Source: Undibacterium sp049340185 (GTDB lineage Bacteria > Pseudomonadota > Gammaproteobacteria > Burkholderiales > Burkholderiaceae_D). From it: a DNA stretch of 64,000 nt. Made by a program: the position numbers and the translations under genes. Shown here piece after piece: positions 36,739-44,704 of this stretch. The notes beneath the pieces were generated by a model. The model ran no database searches. It had not been told where the DNA came from and worked only from the letters and a program-made list of their open reading frames with translations. Where the stretch lies: assembly GCF_049340185.1 (NCBI RefSeq), contig NZ_JBMPPC010000010.1:1-64000 (forward strand), read 5' to 3'. Positions within the stretch are counted from its first letter, which is position 1, and every line of letters begins with the position of its first letter.

Positions 36739-36756
36739 AAATCGTTTAAACGATTT
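36739..36756. promoter_or_regulatory. Perfect 18-bp palindrome
   Basis: AAATCGTTTAAACGATTT reads the same on both strands. Its size and CG-flanked centre resemble operators of LacI-family repressors, but no such repressor gene is in the window. Confidence 0.7.
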
Positions 36757-36767
36757 TTATGTTTTTT

Positions 36768-36784
36768 AGCACTAAGTTAGTGCT
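36768..36784. promoter_or_regulatory. Perfect 17-bp inverted repeat
   Basis: AGCACTAA-G-TTAGTGCT, two 8-bp arms about one central base, 12 bases after the 18-bp palindrome. It may be an operator for a dimeric regulator. Confidence 0.65.
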
Positions 36785-36790
36785 GATTGC

Positions 36791-36828
36791 GCACAAATAA
36801 CGGTCACTAAGATGTAATAAATTTGTGC
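36791..36828. promoter_or_regulatory. Spaced inverted repeat
   Basis: GCACAAAT (36791-36798) and ATTTGTGC (36821-36828) are perfect inverted arms about a 22-base spacer. The arms are 30 bases (about three helical turns) apart. Confidence 0.55.
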
Positions 36829-36894
36829 ATCACGGCAATCCGTTTGAAATACGCAACAATATTTAACACTTTCTCTTAAATAAAACACAAACCC

Positions 36895-36923
36895 TTGACT
36901 TGCCTGTTTATACATCAGTTAAT
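36895..36923 (+). promoter_or_regulatory. Candidate promoter of the PHP gene
   Basis: TTGACT (36895-36900) is followed after 17 bases by GTTAAT (36918-36923). The -35 matches 5 of 6 and the -10 matches 4 of 6. The 14-bp palindrome starts two bases after the -10, the usual site for a repressor. Confidence 0.5.
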
Positions 36924-36954
36924 ACGCAAACGTTTGCGCAAGCGATTGCGTATT
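36921..36954. promoter_or_regulatory. Nested operator-like palindrome at the promoter start
   Basis: A perfect 14-bp palindrome CGCAAACGTTTGCG (36925-36938) is nested in a larger inverted repeat with 9-bp arms AATACGCAA (36921-36929) and TTGCGTATT (36946-36954). CGCAAACGTTTGCG matches the LacI/PurR-family operator pattern. It covers the predicted transcription start. Confidence 0.7.
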
Positions 36955-37359
36955 TGGATAAAAAATCCTCTTTAAGTTGCACCAAAGAAGTTAGCTGATC
37001 CATCCGCTGTCACAGACTTTCACACAAACGTTGATAACGCCATGTTCTTCATCTGGCCGTCATGAGGTTCCTATGGGCCACCACCATGACATCTGGTGCA
37101 GCGCTATTTGCAGTGCGTTATGACTACCACGTTATCACTACCGGTTTCATAGGGTCGGTATCGGTCTGTAGTTCCGGCAAAAGGAACGCAGTCCACAACA
37201 AGAAAAGTCTGCTACGGGATCGCTTGCTCTCCCTCATGCGGTATCGATCTTGTTGCAGTTTTTAGCAGTGAACTTGCTTCAGATTTACCCGTGTAGAAAC
37301 AAAATCAGTCCGGACGATCCCGGATCTATTTATAAATCGCTTTCAGGGAGAAACAATTC

Positions 37360-40212
37360 ATGCAACATCCACTACAAGGTTTAACGCAACATCAGGGCCG
37401 GGGCAGCAAGCTCAAAAAGCTGGCATATCACCTCAGTCTGGTCTGCGCACTCGGACTCAGTACAGGCAGTACCGTCTACGCCTCAATCGCTGACCATCAC
37501 GAATTTGAAGCAACACTGCACGTGCCGTTTCGTGCGGATGCCGCACTCCGTGCCGGTAACGAATCACGTTATTTCACCATGGAATTCGACTTTCCTCTGC
37601 TGCAAAAAGAGCAGTCCGTCACATGGCGCCTGGAACTGGTCGCGCCGGACGGTAAAGTTGTCGACCGCTGGTATGGCGTAGAAAAATTACTGAAACAAAC
37701 CGTCACTGCCAAAGTCCTGTGGGCTGGCCGCCGCTTCGGCAGCGCGAGTATGGTCGACGGCATCTACCAAGTGCGCCTGACCGCAACGGCAAATGACACC
37801 ACCAAATTATCAGCGCTCGCCGCAGGTGCCAGCACACCGGAAAAAATTGTCGAAAGTGTTCTGCTCAAAGGCAAGGAAGAAATCATCACGCAAAGCTGGC
37901 CTATGCTGGTCGGCACCAAAGCTGCGCCAGTCATGCCAGCCTTCAGTGCCTTACCAACCAAGGCAAAAGCAGCGCAGGTAACAGCAACCAGCGCGACCAA
38001 CACAACCAATACCACGCGCAGTGTCAGCGCTACAACGCGTCAATTCGCAGCCGCACCAAACTCATTGCCATACACAGTGTACTTCGGCAATTTGCACAGC
38101 CAGACCAATCACAGCGATGGCGGCGGAGCGCTGAGCTCTTGTACCGGTGCACAAAATCCGCAGTCGGCAGCCCTCGGCCCGACGGATGCATATCAATACG
38201 CACTGAATCGCGGTCTGGACTTTTTGATGACCTCGGAACATAACCACATGTATGACGGCTCAGACAGTACCAATGCCTCCGCCAGTCCGACTACAGCAAA
38301 GAATTTGTTCCAGTCCGGTCTGGCAGCAGCGACCAGCTTTAACTCATCTCATCCAAACTTCCTCGGCATCTACGGCCTGGAATGGGGTGTGATCAGCAAT
38401 GGCGGTCACATGAATATTTTCAACACAACGGAACTGCTGGAGTGGGAATACAACAGCAGCAACCAACTGATTGGCGATACCTACACAGCAAAAAGCGATT
38501 ACGCCGCCTTGTACACCCTGATGCGCTCACGCGGCTGGATCGGTCAATTCAACCATCCGTCCAGCAGCGGTCAGTTCAATGCGGGCGGAGTTGACCTCGG
38601 CTATACAGCGGACGGCGATCAAGCCATGGTCTTGTGCGAAGTGCTGAATACTTCAGCATTCTCAACCAATACAACCGAAACAGAAACTAGCCGCAGCAGT
38701 TACGAGGGCGCCTGTAATAAAGCCCTGGAAGCCGGTTATCACGTAGCCTTTAGTACTGATCAGGATAATCACTGCGCCAACTGGGGAGCGTCTTACACCA
38801 ATCGTACCGGCGTTCTCTTGCCAAACGGCAGCGCACTCAATAGCGCCAATTTTATTGCTGCCTTAAAAGCGCGCCGTGTCTTTGCGACCATGGATAAAAA
38901 TTCACAACTGGTATTGACCGCTAATGGTCATGTCATGGGTGAACGTTTCTCCAATAGCGGCAGCCTGAATCTGGTCACCAACTTCGCCAGCAGCACAGGC
39001 CGTACTGCGGCAACAGTCGCGGTGTATGAAGGTGTACCTGGGCGTAACGGCACAGTCAGCCTGCTTTCCAGCACGGCATCGACCACCATTACACCATCCG
39101 TCGGCGAACATTTTTATTATGCCAAAATTACCCAGGATGACGGCAATATCTTATGGTCAGCACCAGTCTGGGTAACGCAAACGACCGGTAGCGGCGACAC
39201 CACGGCACCAACCGTCAGCGCCAGCGAAACTGGCACGTCCGGCACCATCACCCTGGCAGCCACTGCCACGGATAATGTGGGCGTCAGCAAGGTCGAGTTC
39301 TATGTCGATGGCACTTTAAAAGGAAGCGCAACCAGCTCACCGTACAGCCTGGCGCTGAACTCAGCCACACTGAGCAATGGCTCGCACGCACTGGTTGCCA
39401 AAGCCTATGATGCGGCAAACAATGTCGGCACCTCCAGCTCGGTCAGCTTCAGCGTCAGCAACGCCACGGCAGACACGACAGCACCGACGGTCAGCGCCTC
39501 GGAAAGCGGCAGCAGCGGTACCATCACCCTGTCAGCAACAGCCACGGACAATGTCGGTGTGACCAAGGTCGAGTTCTATGTCGACGGCACTTTAAAAGGT
39601 TCCAGCACAAGCTCGCCTTACTCGATGACACTGGCCTCCTCAACGCTGAGCAATGCAACGCACAGCCTGACTGCCAAAGCCTATGATGCGGCGAATAATA
39701 TCGGCACCTCCAGCGCCGTCAGCTTCACCGTCAACAACACCACCTCAACGCAGCTGATACTCAATGGCGGCTTTGAAAGTGGCGGCACATCATGGACAGC
39801 CACCAGCGGCGTCGTCAGCTCCGACACCACGCAAGCATCACATGCAGGAACCTACAAAGCATGGATGAACGGCTACGGTGCGGCGCATACAGATTCGATC
39901 TATCAGCAAGTGACTATCCCGTCCGCCAGCACATCGGCGACGCTGAGTTTCTGGTTGAAAGTCGTCTCGGATGAAACAACAACGACGCAGGCATATGACA
40001 CCCTGCAAGTACAGGTACGTAACAGCAGCAATACCGTACTCGCGACACTGGCGACCTATTCCAATCTGAACAAAGGCAGTACCTATCTGAACAAAACCTT
40101 TGATCTCAGCGCCTATAAAGGTCAAACCATCCGCATTTATTTCCTCGGTGTTGAAGGTTCAGTCACTGCAACTTCATTCCTGGTGGATGATGTCAGTCTG
40201 ATCGCACAGTAA
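37360..40212 (+). CDS. Secreted PHP-domain protein with Ig-like repeats and C-terminal lectin-like domain
   Basis: A 950-residue secreted protein. A signal peptide (about residues 1-42) is followed by a beta-rich region, then a PHP / CehA-McbA-type metal hydrolase domain (about 235-530) with NLHSQTNHSDGGG (metal-binding His and Asp), TSEHNHMYDG and FNHPSSSGQF. Two near-identical 92-residue Ig-like repeats (613-704, 705-796, each from DTTAPTVSASE) follow, and a jelly-roll-like C-terminal domain (800-950, ILNGGFESGGTSWTA). GGGAGAAAC lies before the ATG. The substrate is unknown; a phosphoester is suggested by the family. It stands alone behind a palindrome-rich regulatory region. Confidence 0.82.
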   Translation: MQHPLQGLTQHQGRGSKLKKLAYHLSLVCALGLSTGSTVYASIADHHEFEATLHVPFRADAALRAGNESRYFTMEFDFPLLQKEQSVTWRLELVAPDGKVVDRWYGVEKLLKQTVTAKVLWAGRRFGSASMVDGIYQVRLTATANDTTKLSALAAGASTPEKIVESVLLKGKEEIITQSWPMLVGTKAAPVMPAFSALPTKAKAAQVTATSATNTTNTTRSVSATTRQFAAAPNSLPYTVYFGNLHSQTNHSDGGGALSSCTGAQNPQSAALGPTDAYQYALNRGLDFLMTSEHNHMYDGSDSTNASASPTTAKNLFQSGLAAATSFNSSHPNFLGIYGLEWGVISNGGHMNIFNTTELLEWEYNSSNQLIGDTYTAKSDYAALYTLMRSRGWIGQFNHPSSSGQFNAGGVDLGYTADGDQAMVLCEVLNTSAFSTNTTETETSRSSYEGACNKALEAGYHVAFSTDQDNHCANWGASYTNRTGVLLPNGSALNSANFIAALKARRVFATMDKNSQLVLTANGHVMGERFSNSGSLNLVTNFASSTGRTAATVAVYEGVPGRNGTVSLLSSTASTTITPSVGEHFYYAKITQDDGNILWSAPVWVTQTTGSGDTTAPTVSASETGTSGTITLAATATDNVGVSKVEFYVDGTLKGSATSSPYSLALNSATLSNGSHALVAKAYDAANNVGTSSSVSFSVSNATADTTAPTVSASESGSSGTITLSATATDNVGVTKVEFYVDGTLKGSSTSSPYSMTLASSTLSNATHSLTAKAYDAANNIGTSSAVSFTVNNTTSTQLILNGGFESGGTSWTATSGVVSSDTTQASHAGTYKAWMNGYGAAHTDSIYQQVTIPSASTSATLSFWLKVVSDETTTTQAYDTLQVQVRNSSNTVLATLATYSNLNKGSTYLNKTFDLSAYKGQTIRIYFLGVEGSVTATSFLVDDVSLIAQ
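39196..39747 (+). repeat. Two tandem 276-bp units encoding Ig-like domains
   Basis: Units 39196-39471 and 39472-39747 each encode one 92-residue domain starting DTTAPTVSASE and containing EFYVDGTLKGS. Amino-acid identity is high and the DNA is very similar, pointing to recent duplication or to conversion between units. Confidence 0.9.
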
Positions 40213-40221
40213 TTGCCATGC

Positions 40222-40256
40222 GCTGATCATCTCATTTAAATAATGGGATGATCAGC
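40222..40256 (+). terminator. Hairpin after the PHP gene
   Basis: GCTGATCATC (40222-40231) pairs perfectly with GATGATCAGC (40247-40256); a T-G pair and CATT/AATG extend the stem to 15 pairs around a 5-base loop. It begins 10 bases past the stop. No T run follows, so it may protect the RNA end rather than end transcription by itself. Confidence 0.5.
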
Positions 40257-40287
40257 CACCAGAAAAACAGGACTTACGCAAACATTC

Positions 40288-40373
40288 AAACCTCTCACCA
40301 CAGAGATACGGAGACGCAGAGAAAAGGCCGGAGTAAGCGATTTCACGAAATATCGATTACATGGTTTTTAGAA
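40288..40373. repeat. Dispersed repeat, copy 1
   Basis: About 86 bases including CCTCTCACCACAGAGATACG. Copy 2 at 43048-43133 aligns without gaps, with 14 mismatches in 83 bases from 40291. The CACAGAG-ACGGAG core is a pattern I have met between genes of many bacteria. Both copies lie in 3' spacers just after a strong hairpin. Confidence 0.8.
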
Positions 40374-40504
40374 AATTTTCAAAACAACGCCGCAAGCGCA
40401 GTGCGCCTGTTGGCACGAAATGTCTTTGAAAGCCGCATCCAGCCTGCGGATTCACTTTCTATGGTGGTAGGCCAATGGTCGTTTTTTGTAAATCCTGAAA
40501 AAAT

Positions 40505-40542
40505 AAAAGCCGTCAATGCGTTTTGCATTAACGGCTTTTTTT
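40505..40542. terminator. Bidirectional Rho-independent terminator
   Basis: AAAAGCCGT and AATGC pair with GCATT and ACGGCTTTT around a GTTTT loop, followed by further T. The A run on the left and T run on the right serve the convergent PHP and PhyH genes. Confidence 0.9.
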
Positions 40543-40619
40543 AATGATCGTGGTCGCGAAATGACGACGTCATCCAGTCCACATCACTACATCAGGGAAG
40601 CGCACTGTCAACACACAAT

Positions 40620-41459
40620 TTAACGAAATCCCCGTACCGGAAATTCAGCACTGCGCTGTATCCAATTCTTTGCTGAATACGCTGTACGCCCATCAGTCAC
40701 ATGCAAGGTATAGGCATGGCGTGACACGGGCGAGCGGTTCGGTGCGCTGTAATGCGGCAGCAATCCATGAAAGCACACCAGGCTACCTGCCTTGACTTCG
40801 AGCGGCACTGCAGTGCTGTCATCAGGCCAGGGCATCGCGTCCAGTTTCTCCACACTAACCTGATTGCCTTCGCGAATAAACCGTTCACGCAAAGGCGTGC
40901 GATGACCGCCCGGCTCCGCCCATAGGCAACCGTTTTCCAGCGAGGCATCCTCCAGCGCAAACCAAAAAGTTGTCACGCTGACCGGCGTGGTGTCGAAATA
41001 CGTCGCATCCTGATGCCAGCGCACCTCGCCGCCAATCCCTGGCTGCTTAAAGATATACATCGACTGCCAGATCTGCGGCTCTGCTAAGCCGATATCCGCT
41101 GCGATCTGCGCAAGTTTTTCATCTCTTGAAAAAGCGATAAACACAGGATCAATATCATGCAAAGCATGTCCGATCTTATTGATCGACAATGCTTTTGCCT
41201 GCTTCAGCTCACCGCGCTCGTCAAAGGCCTCTTCCTCAAAAAAACAATGGATCTTGTCCGCAGACTGCAAAAAATAATCATCGGTCGCCTTCTCCTGTTC
41301 CTGTGTCGTAAAAATCGATCTGCTTTTAGACGGATCAAATTCATCAACAATACAACCCGCACGCTCACGCAATGCGGCGATCTCTGATAGCGATTTAAAA
41401 TCAGGCAAAATCAAATAACCGTATTGGACAAACTGCTCTTTTTGTGCCGCGCTTAACAT
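40620..41459 (-). CDS. Phytanoyl-CoA dioxygenase (PhyH) family protein
   Basis: A 279-residue Fe(II)/2-oxoglutarate-type oxygenase. Metal ligands are His149 and Asp151 in VRWHQDATYFD and a distal His near LLPHYSAPNRSPVSRHAYTLH; the Arg in that last segment would bind 2-oxoglutarate. Other PhyH members hydroxylate fatty acyl groups or small metabolites; the substrate here is unknown. It is divergent from the KAS III gene. A second PhyH gene is at 52859-53611. Confidence 0.88.
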   Translation of the reverse strand: MLSAAQKEQFVQYGYLILPDFKSLSEIAALRERAGCIVDEFDPSKSRSIFTTQEQEKATDDYFLQSADKIHCFFEEEAFDERGELKQAKALSINKIGHALHDIDPVFIAFSRDEKLAQIAADIGLAEPQIWQSMYIFKQPGIGGEVRWHQDATYFDTTPVSVTTFWFALEDASLENGCLWAEPGGHRTPLRERFIREGNQVSVEKLDAMPWPDDSTAVPLEVKAGSLVCFHGLLPHYSAPNRSPVSRHAYTLHVTDGRTAYSAKNWIQRSAEFPVRGFR

Positions 41460-41788
41460 CGTAATTTTTCCTCAATTTCTTAAAGCTCAATGGCATTCGC
41501 ATCCGGAATGCAAGACCGAGACCCTGACAGTAAAACCTGCTCAATTTCCCATGATACGGCAACTCAAATAAAGCAAGCTAGTTCATACAAGCTTACAGAG
41601 TCATCAACAACGCGCAATCAGTTCACCAATATAGTCGCTATGTAATCGGGACTATAACTTGCCATGTGGAACAAGCGCTCTATTCACGACATGCAATTCC
41701 TTAAAAGGGAGCAATTTTGTGTAGAATTGAGCGACATCGTCGCGCAATTTTTTTGCTGCGCCTCCCTTATTATAAGAAAGACATCGAG
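41460..41788. other. Divergent spacer, PhyH / KAS III
   Basis: These 329 bases hold an inverted repeat at 41630-41656 and no gene. The frame of the KAS III gene is open upstream to 41717, but its extra 24 codons are unlike the family. No clear sigma70 pair was found. Confidence 0.5.
41630..41656. promoter_or_regulatory. Inverted repeat in the PhyH/KAS III spacer
   Basis: TATAGTC (41630-41636) and GACTATA (41650-41656) are perfect 7-bp inverted arms about 13 bases. The position between divergent genes suits a shared operator. No regulator is identified. Confidence 0.45.
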
Positions 41789-42910
41789 ATGAATACAGTC
41801 GTCATCAGCGGTACCGGTTTATTTACCCCATCGCTCTCCATCAGCAACGAAGAACTCATCGCCAGCTTCAACGCCTACGTCAACCAGTTCAATACCCAAA
41901 ACGCCGCTGCGATCGCCAGCGGTGAAGTGACTGCACTCGAAGAATCCAGTGTCGGCTTTATCGAAAAAGCCTCCGGCATCAAATCACGTTTCGTCATCGA
42001 CAAAGAAGGTGTGCTCGACATCAACCGCATGGTGCCGCGCATCCCGGAGCGCAGCGATGATGCGCCATCCGTCATGTGCGAGATGGCCGTCGCTGCCGCA
42101 ACCCAAGCCTTAGAACGCGCAGGCCGCACTGCTGCCGATGTCGATGCAGTGATCTGCGCCGCCAGCAATATGCAGCGCGGCTATCCCGCGATGGCAGTCG
42201 AGATTCAGCAGGCACTGGGCATTGAGGGTTTTGGCTACGACATCAACGTCGCCTGCTCGTCAGCGACCTTCGGCATCCAGGCCGCCGTCACCGCGATCCA
42301 GAGCGGACAAGCACGTGCTGTCCTGGTCGTGAATCCAGAGATCACCAGCGGTCATTTGAACTGGCGTGATCGCGATAGTCATTTCATCTTCGGCGATGCC
42401 TGTACGGCAATCTTGCTGGAGCGCGCCGACCTCGCCACCTCCGACAACCAGTTTGATATTGTCGGCATGAAGCTGAAGACGCAATTTTCCAACAACATCC
42501 GCAATAACTTCGGCTTCCTGAACCGTGCCGATGAATCCGGCATCGGCAAACCGGACAAATTATTCCGTCAGCAAGGTCGCAAAGTATTCAAAGAAGTCTG
42601 CCCGATGGCGGCCGCCACGATCACCGCCACCGTCCAAGATGCTGGCATCCAGATCCCTGAAGTCCAGCGTTTCTGGCTACACCAGGCCAACCTCAATATG
42701 AACCTGCTGATCGCCCGCATGATCCTCGGCCGCGATGCAACACCCGAAGAATCGCCGACGATACTCGACACCTACGCCAACACCTCTTCAGCAGGCTCCA
42801 TCATCGCCTTCCACAAGCACCAGGCTGACTTAGCCAAAGGTGCGGTTGGCGTGATCTGCTCATTCGGCGCAGGCTATTCCATTGGTTGTATCGTTGTAAA
42901 AAAACGCTGA
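41789..42910 (+). CDS. Beta-ketoacyl-ACP synthase III family enzyme
   Basis: A 373-residue thiolase-fold enzyme. The catalytic triad is Cys156 (NVACSSATFG), His298 (FWLHQAN) and Asn331 (YANTSSAGS). It starts MNTVVISGTGLFTPSLSIS; that ATG is preferred over the in-frame one 24 codons upstream because it gives the family's N-terminus. It is longer than house-keeping FabH (about 320) and resembles the FabH-like enzymes that condense medium-chain acyl-CoA with malonyl-ACP. It is divergent from a PhyH gene. It is followed by an unusually strong hairpin at 42931. Confidence 0.87.
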   Translation: MNTVVISGTGLFTPSLSISNEELIASFNAYVNQFNTQNAAAIASGEVTALEESSVGFIEKASGIKSRFVIDKEGVLDINRMVPRIPERSDDAPSVMCEMAVAAATQALERAGRTAADVDAVICAASNMQRGYPAMAVEIQQALGIEGFGYDINVACSSATFGIQAAVTAIQSGQARAVLVVNPEITSGHLNWRDRDSHFIFGDACTAILLERADLATSDNQFDIVGMKLKTQFSNNIRNNFGFLNRADESGIGKPDKLFRQQGRKVFKEVCPMAAATITATVQDAGIQIPEVQRFWLHQANLNMNLLIARMILGRDATPEESPTILDTYANTSSAGSIIAFHKHQADLAKGAVGVICSFGAGYSIGCIVVKKR

Positions 42911-42930
42911 ATTTAAAAAGCAGGCATGCC

Positions 42931-42997
42931 CAACGCGCACTATTCATGCGGGTTTCCAAGGCAATTGGCTGGAAACCCGCATGAATACTGCGCGTTG
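42931..42997 (+). terminator. Very strong 28-bp hairpin after the KAS III gene
   Basis: Arms 42931-42958 and 42970-42997 are inverted copies with one C-C mismatch (42940/42988), i.e. 27 of 28 pairs, around an 11-base loop. It begins 20 bases past the stop. No T run follows. It is far longer than a normal terminator stem, so it could be a small inserted palindromic element. Confidence 0.6.
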
Positions 42998-43047
42998 TGA
43001 CATGCGGACTTTTAAAATCCTATCGATAAGACCTACGAAAAAAACCA

Positions 43048-43133
43048 AGACCTCTCACTACAGAGGTACGGAGACACAGAGAAAACGCCTGAGTAAGCGC
43101 TTCTATGGAATATCGGCTAAAAGGTTTTTAGAA
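43048..43133. repeat. Dispersed repeat, copy 2
   Basis: This is the partner of 40288-40373, in the same orientation and 2,760 bases on, with 14 mismatches in 83 aligned bases from 43051. It lies just after the strong hairpin in the spacer between the KAS III and DUF1501 genes. Confidence 0.8.
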
Positions 43134-43185
43134 GCTCCCGGAGGCATGTTTGTGTCACGCATGCTGTAGTACGCCGTCCATCCGG

Positions 43186-44526
43186 TTATATCTCCATCAA
43201 ACCAAGATTTCGGTCAAAGTTTTGCAGGCGGGGCAGGATCGTATCAGTGGTTGCAGCATCGGCGCCAAACCAGCGCGCCAGTTCGCCGTCGACCTGGTCG
43301 GTTGCGGTACTTGGTATCCAGGAACCCTGCCCGGCATCGTCCCTGCCGCCAATTGTCATCTCAGGAAAACGTCCGATCAGACGCCCCCCTTTAACCGCGC
43401 CGCCTACCACAACATGATGATTCCCCCAGCCATGATCGCTACCACCACCGTTCGATGTCAGAGTACGGCCAAAATCGGATGCGGTAAATAGCGTGACATT
43501 CTTCGCCAGACCAAGCTCCGCAGTTGCGGCATAAAACGCAGCAACCGCCGCACTGATCTCATTAAAATTATCGTTCTGCCTTTGTAGCTGATCATCGCCA
43601 TGCGTATCGAATCCGCCAATAGAACAGAAGAAGCATTGACGCGTCAGCCCCAGGCTGCCACGCGCGCTGATCAGACGAGCGATCATGCGCAATTGACGTC
43701 CGAGGTCCGTGTCGGGGAATACCGTAGCAACCTGGCTGCTGCTTAAGGCTCCCGTTAAAATACGTTGATTATCAATACTGCGTCCCATCAGATTGAGCCA
43801 GGTCTGCTCAAACGGATCGCTGCGTTTTTCGGCTAATACTTCTGAGATCGCTGCGGACAAGGGATCGCCGCCATTAGGATTGTAAAAATCAAACCCGAAA
43901 TTCCCGGATGAAGAAACGCGGTAAGGCGACAGATTCTTATCACTAGTTTCCCAGAGATTGCTGCCTGTCACGCTGATCGCGCTATAACCGCGATTGGCGC
44001 TGGATTCGGCAACGGTACGCTCCAGCAGGCGGCCACCCCAGCCGCTGCGGCCGGGCGCATCAACCAGCGCACTCTGCCAGGCTAATTGCTGATCAGAATG
44101 CGAGAACAGATTCGAAGGCAGTGGCACGCTGCGCGCATCCCATTGCGCCTTGCTGGTCGGTACGATCAGCGGCCCGACATTCGCGACTACGGCGGCATGA
44201 CCATCGTTAAATAATTTTTGTATACCGCTCATTGCAGGATGCAAGCCATAGGTCGCTCCACCCGTGTTGGACGGCTTGACCGGCAGTAGCGCATTACGGT
44301 CGAGCGCCAGGTTGGGGCGTATTTTCTGATACTGACTGTAGGGCGTCGTGTCGGTCGGTACGATCAGGTTATTGCCATCATTACCGCCAAACATAAACAG
44401 GCAGACCATCGCGCGATAGTCGCTACCGGTCGTCGTCTGAGCAAGCGCCTGCATCTGCGCCCACGGACCCAGCGCGGCACCGAGTCCAGTTGCTGCCACA
44501 TGGCGGAGAAAGTCGCGTCTTTGCAT
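43186..44526 (-). CDS. DUF1501 family protein (Tat-exported, sulfatase-like fold)
   Basis: A 446-residue exported protein. The Tat signal is MQRRDFLRHVAATGLGAA, ending near ALAQ at residue 30. Conserved DUF1501 segments include MFGGNDGNNLIVPTD, GGFDTHGDD, TASDFGRTLTSNGGGSDHGWG. The family belongs to the alkaline-phosphatase-like fold; its activity is unknown. It follows a DUF1800 gene on the same strand after 178 bases, and these two families very often occur as neighbours. Confidence 0.88.
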   Translation of the reverse strand: MQRRDFLRHVAATGLGAALGPWAQMQALAQTTTGSDYRAMVCLFMFGGNDGNNLIVPTDTTPYSQYQKIRPNLALDRNALLPVKPSNTGGATYGLHPAMSGIQKLFNDGHAAVVANVGPLIVPTSKAQWDARSVPLPSNLFSHSDQQLAWQSALVDAPGRSGWGGRLLERTVAESSANRGYSAISVTGSNLWETSDKNLSPYRVSSSGNFGFDFYNPNGGDPLSAAISEVLAEKRSDPFEQTWLNLMGRSIDNQRILTGALSSSQVATVFPDTDLGRQLRMIARLISARGSLGLTRQCFFCSIGGFDTHGDDQLQRQNDNFNEISAAVAAFYAATAELGLAKNVTLFTASDFGRTLTSNGGGSDHGWGNHHVVVGGAVKGGRLIGRFPEMTIGGRDDAGQGSWIPSTATDQVDGELARWFGADAATTDTILPRLQNFDRNLGLMEI

Positions 44527-44704
44527 GATGTCACCTGGTCTTTCGTTATTGATACGTGCTGCTAATGTTGCGATCTTGGCTTAGCGCTTATCACTTAGCG
44601 CTTACCATTACCCGTTATCGTCGACTGTTACCGGCATTACTGCTATCGGTGAATTGTTCCGATTTCTAGTTTCTGGTTTTTCGTTTATTTTTTCGTTTCT
44701 TTTT

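Larger units (their letters stand above)
36656..37359. other. 704-base palindrome-rich intergenic region before the PHP gene
   Basis: This long spacer is AT-rich in its first half and holds four inverted-repeat elements (36739-36756, 36768-36784, 36791-36828 and 36921-36954) and a promoter candidate at 36895-36923. From the predicted start near 36930 the leader is about 430 bases long. A 67-codon frame at 37062-37265 lacks a ribosome site and is not convincing. I recognise no riboswitch. Confidence 0.65.
40213..40619. other. Intergenic region with hairpin, dispersed repeat and terminator
   Basis: Between the convergent PHP and PhyH genes lie the hairpin at 40222-40256, the dispersed repeat at 40288-40373 and a strong terminator at 40505-40542. 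The open frame over the repeat (40248-40544) is a by-product of the repeat and not a gene. Confidence 0.7.

Noticed and set aside
37062..37265. 67-codon frame in the PHP leader region
   Set aside because: No Shine-Dalgarno, no recognisable family, basic and Cys-rich sequence typical of chance frames.
40248..40544. Open frame whose translation contains HHRDTETQRK
   Set aside because: It covers the dispersed repeat, and a similar peptide appears at copy 2 (42981-43169). It is a by-product of the repeat; no ribosome site, different C-termini.
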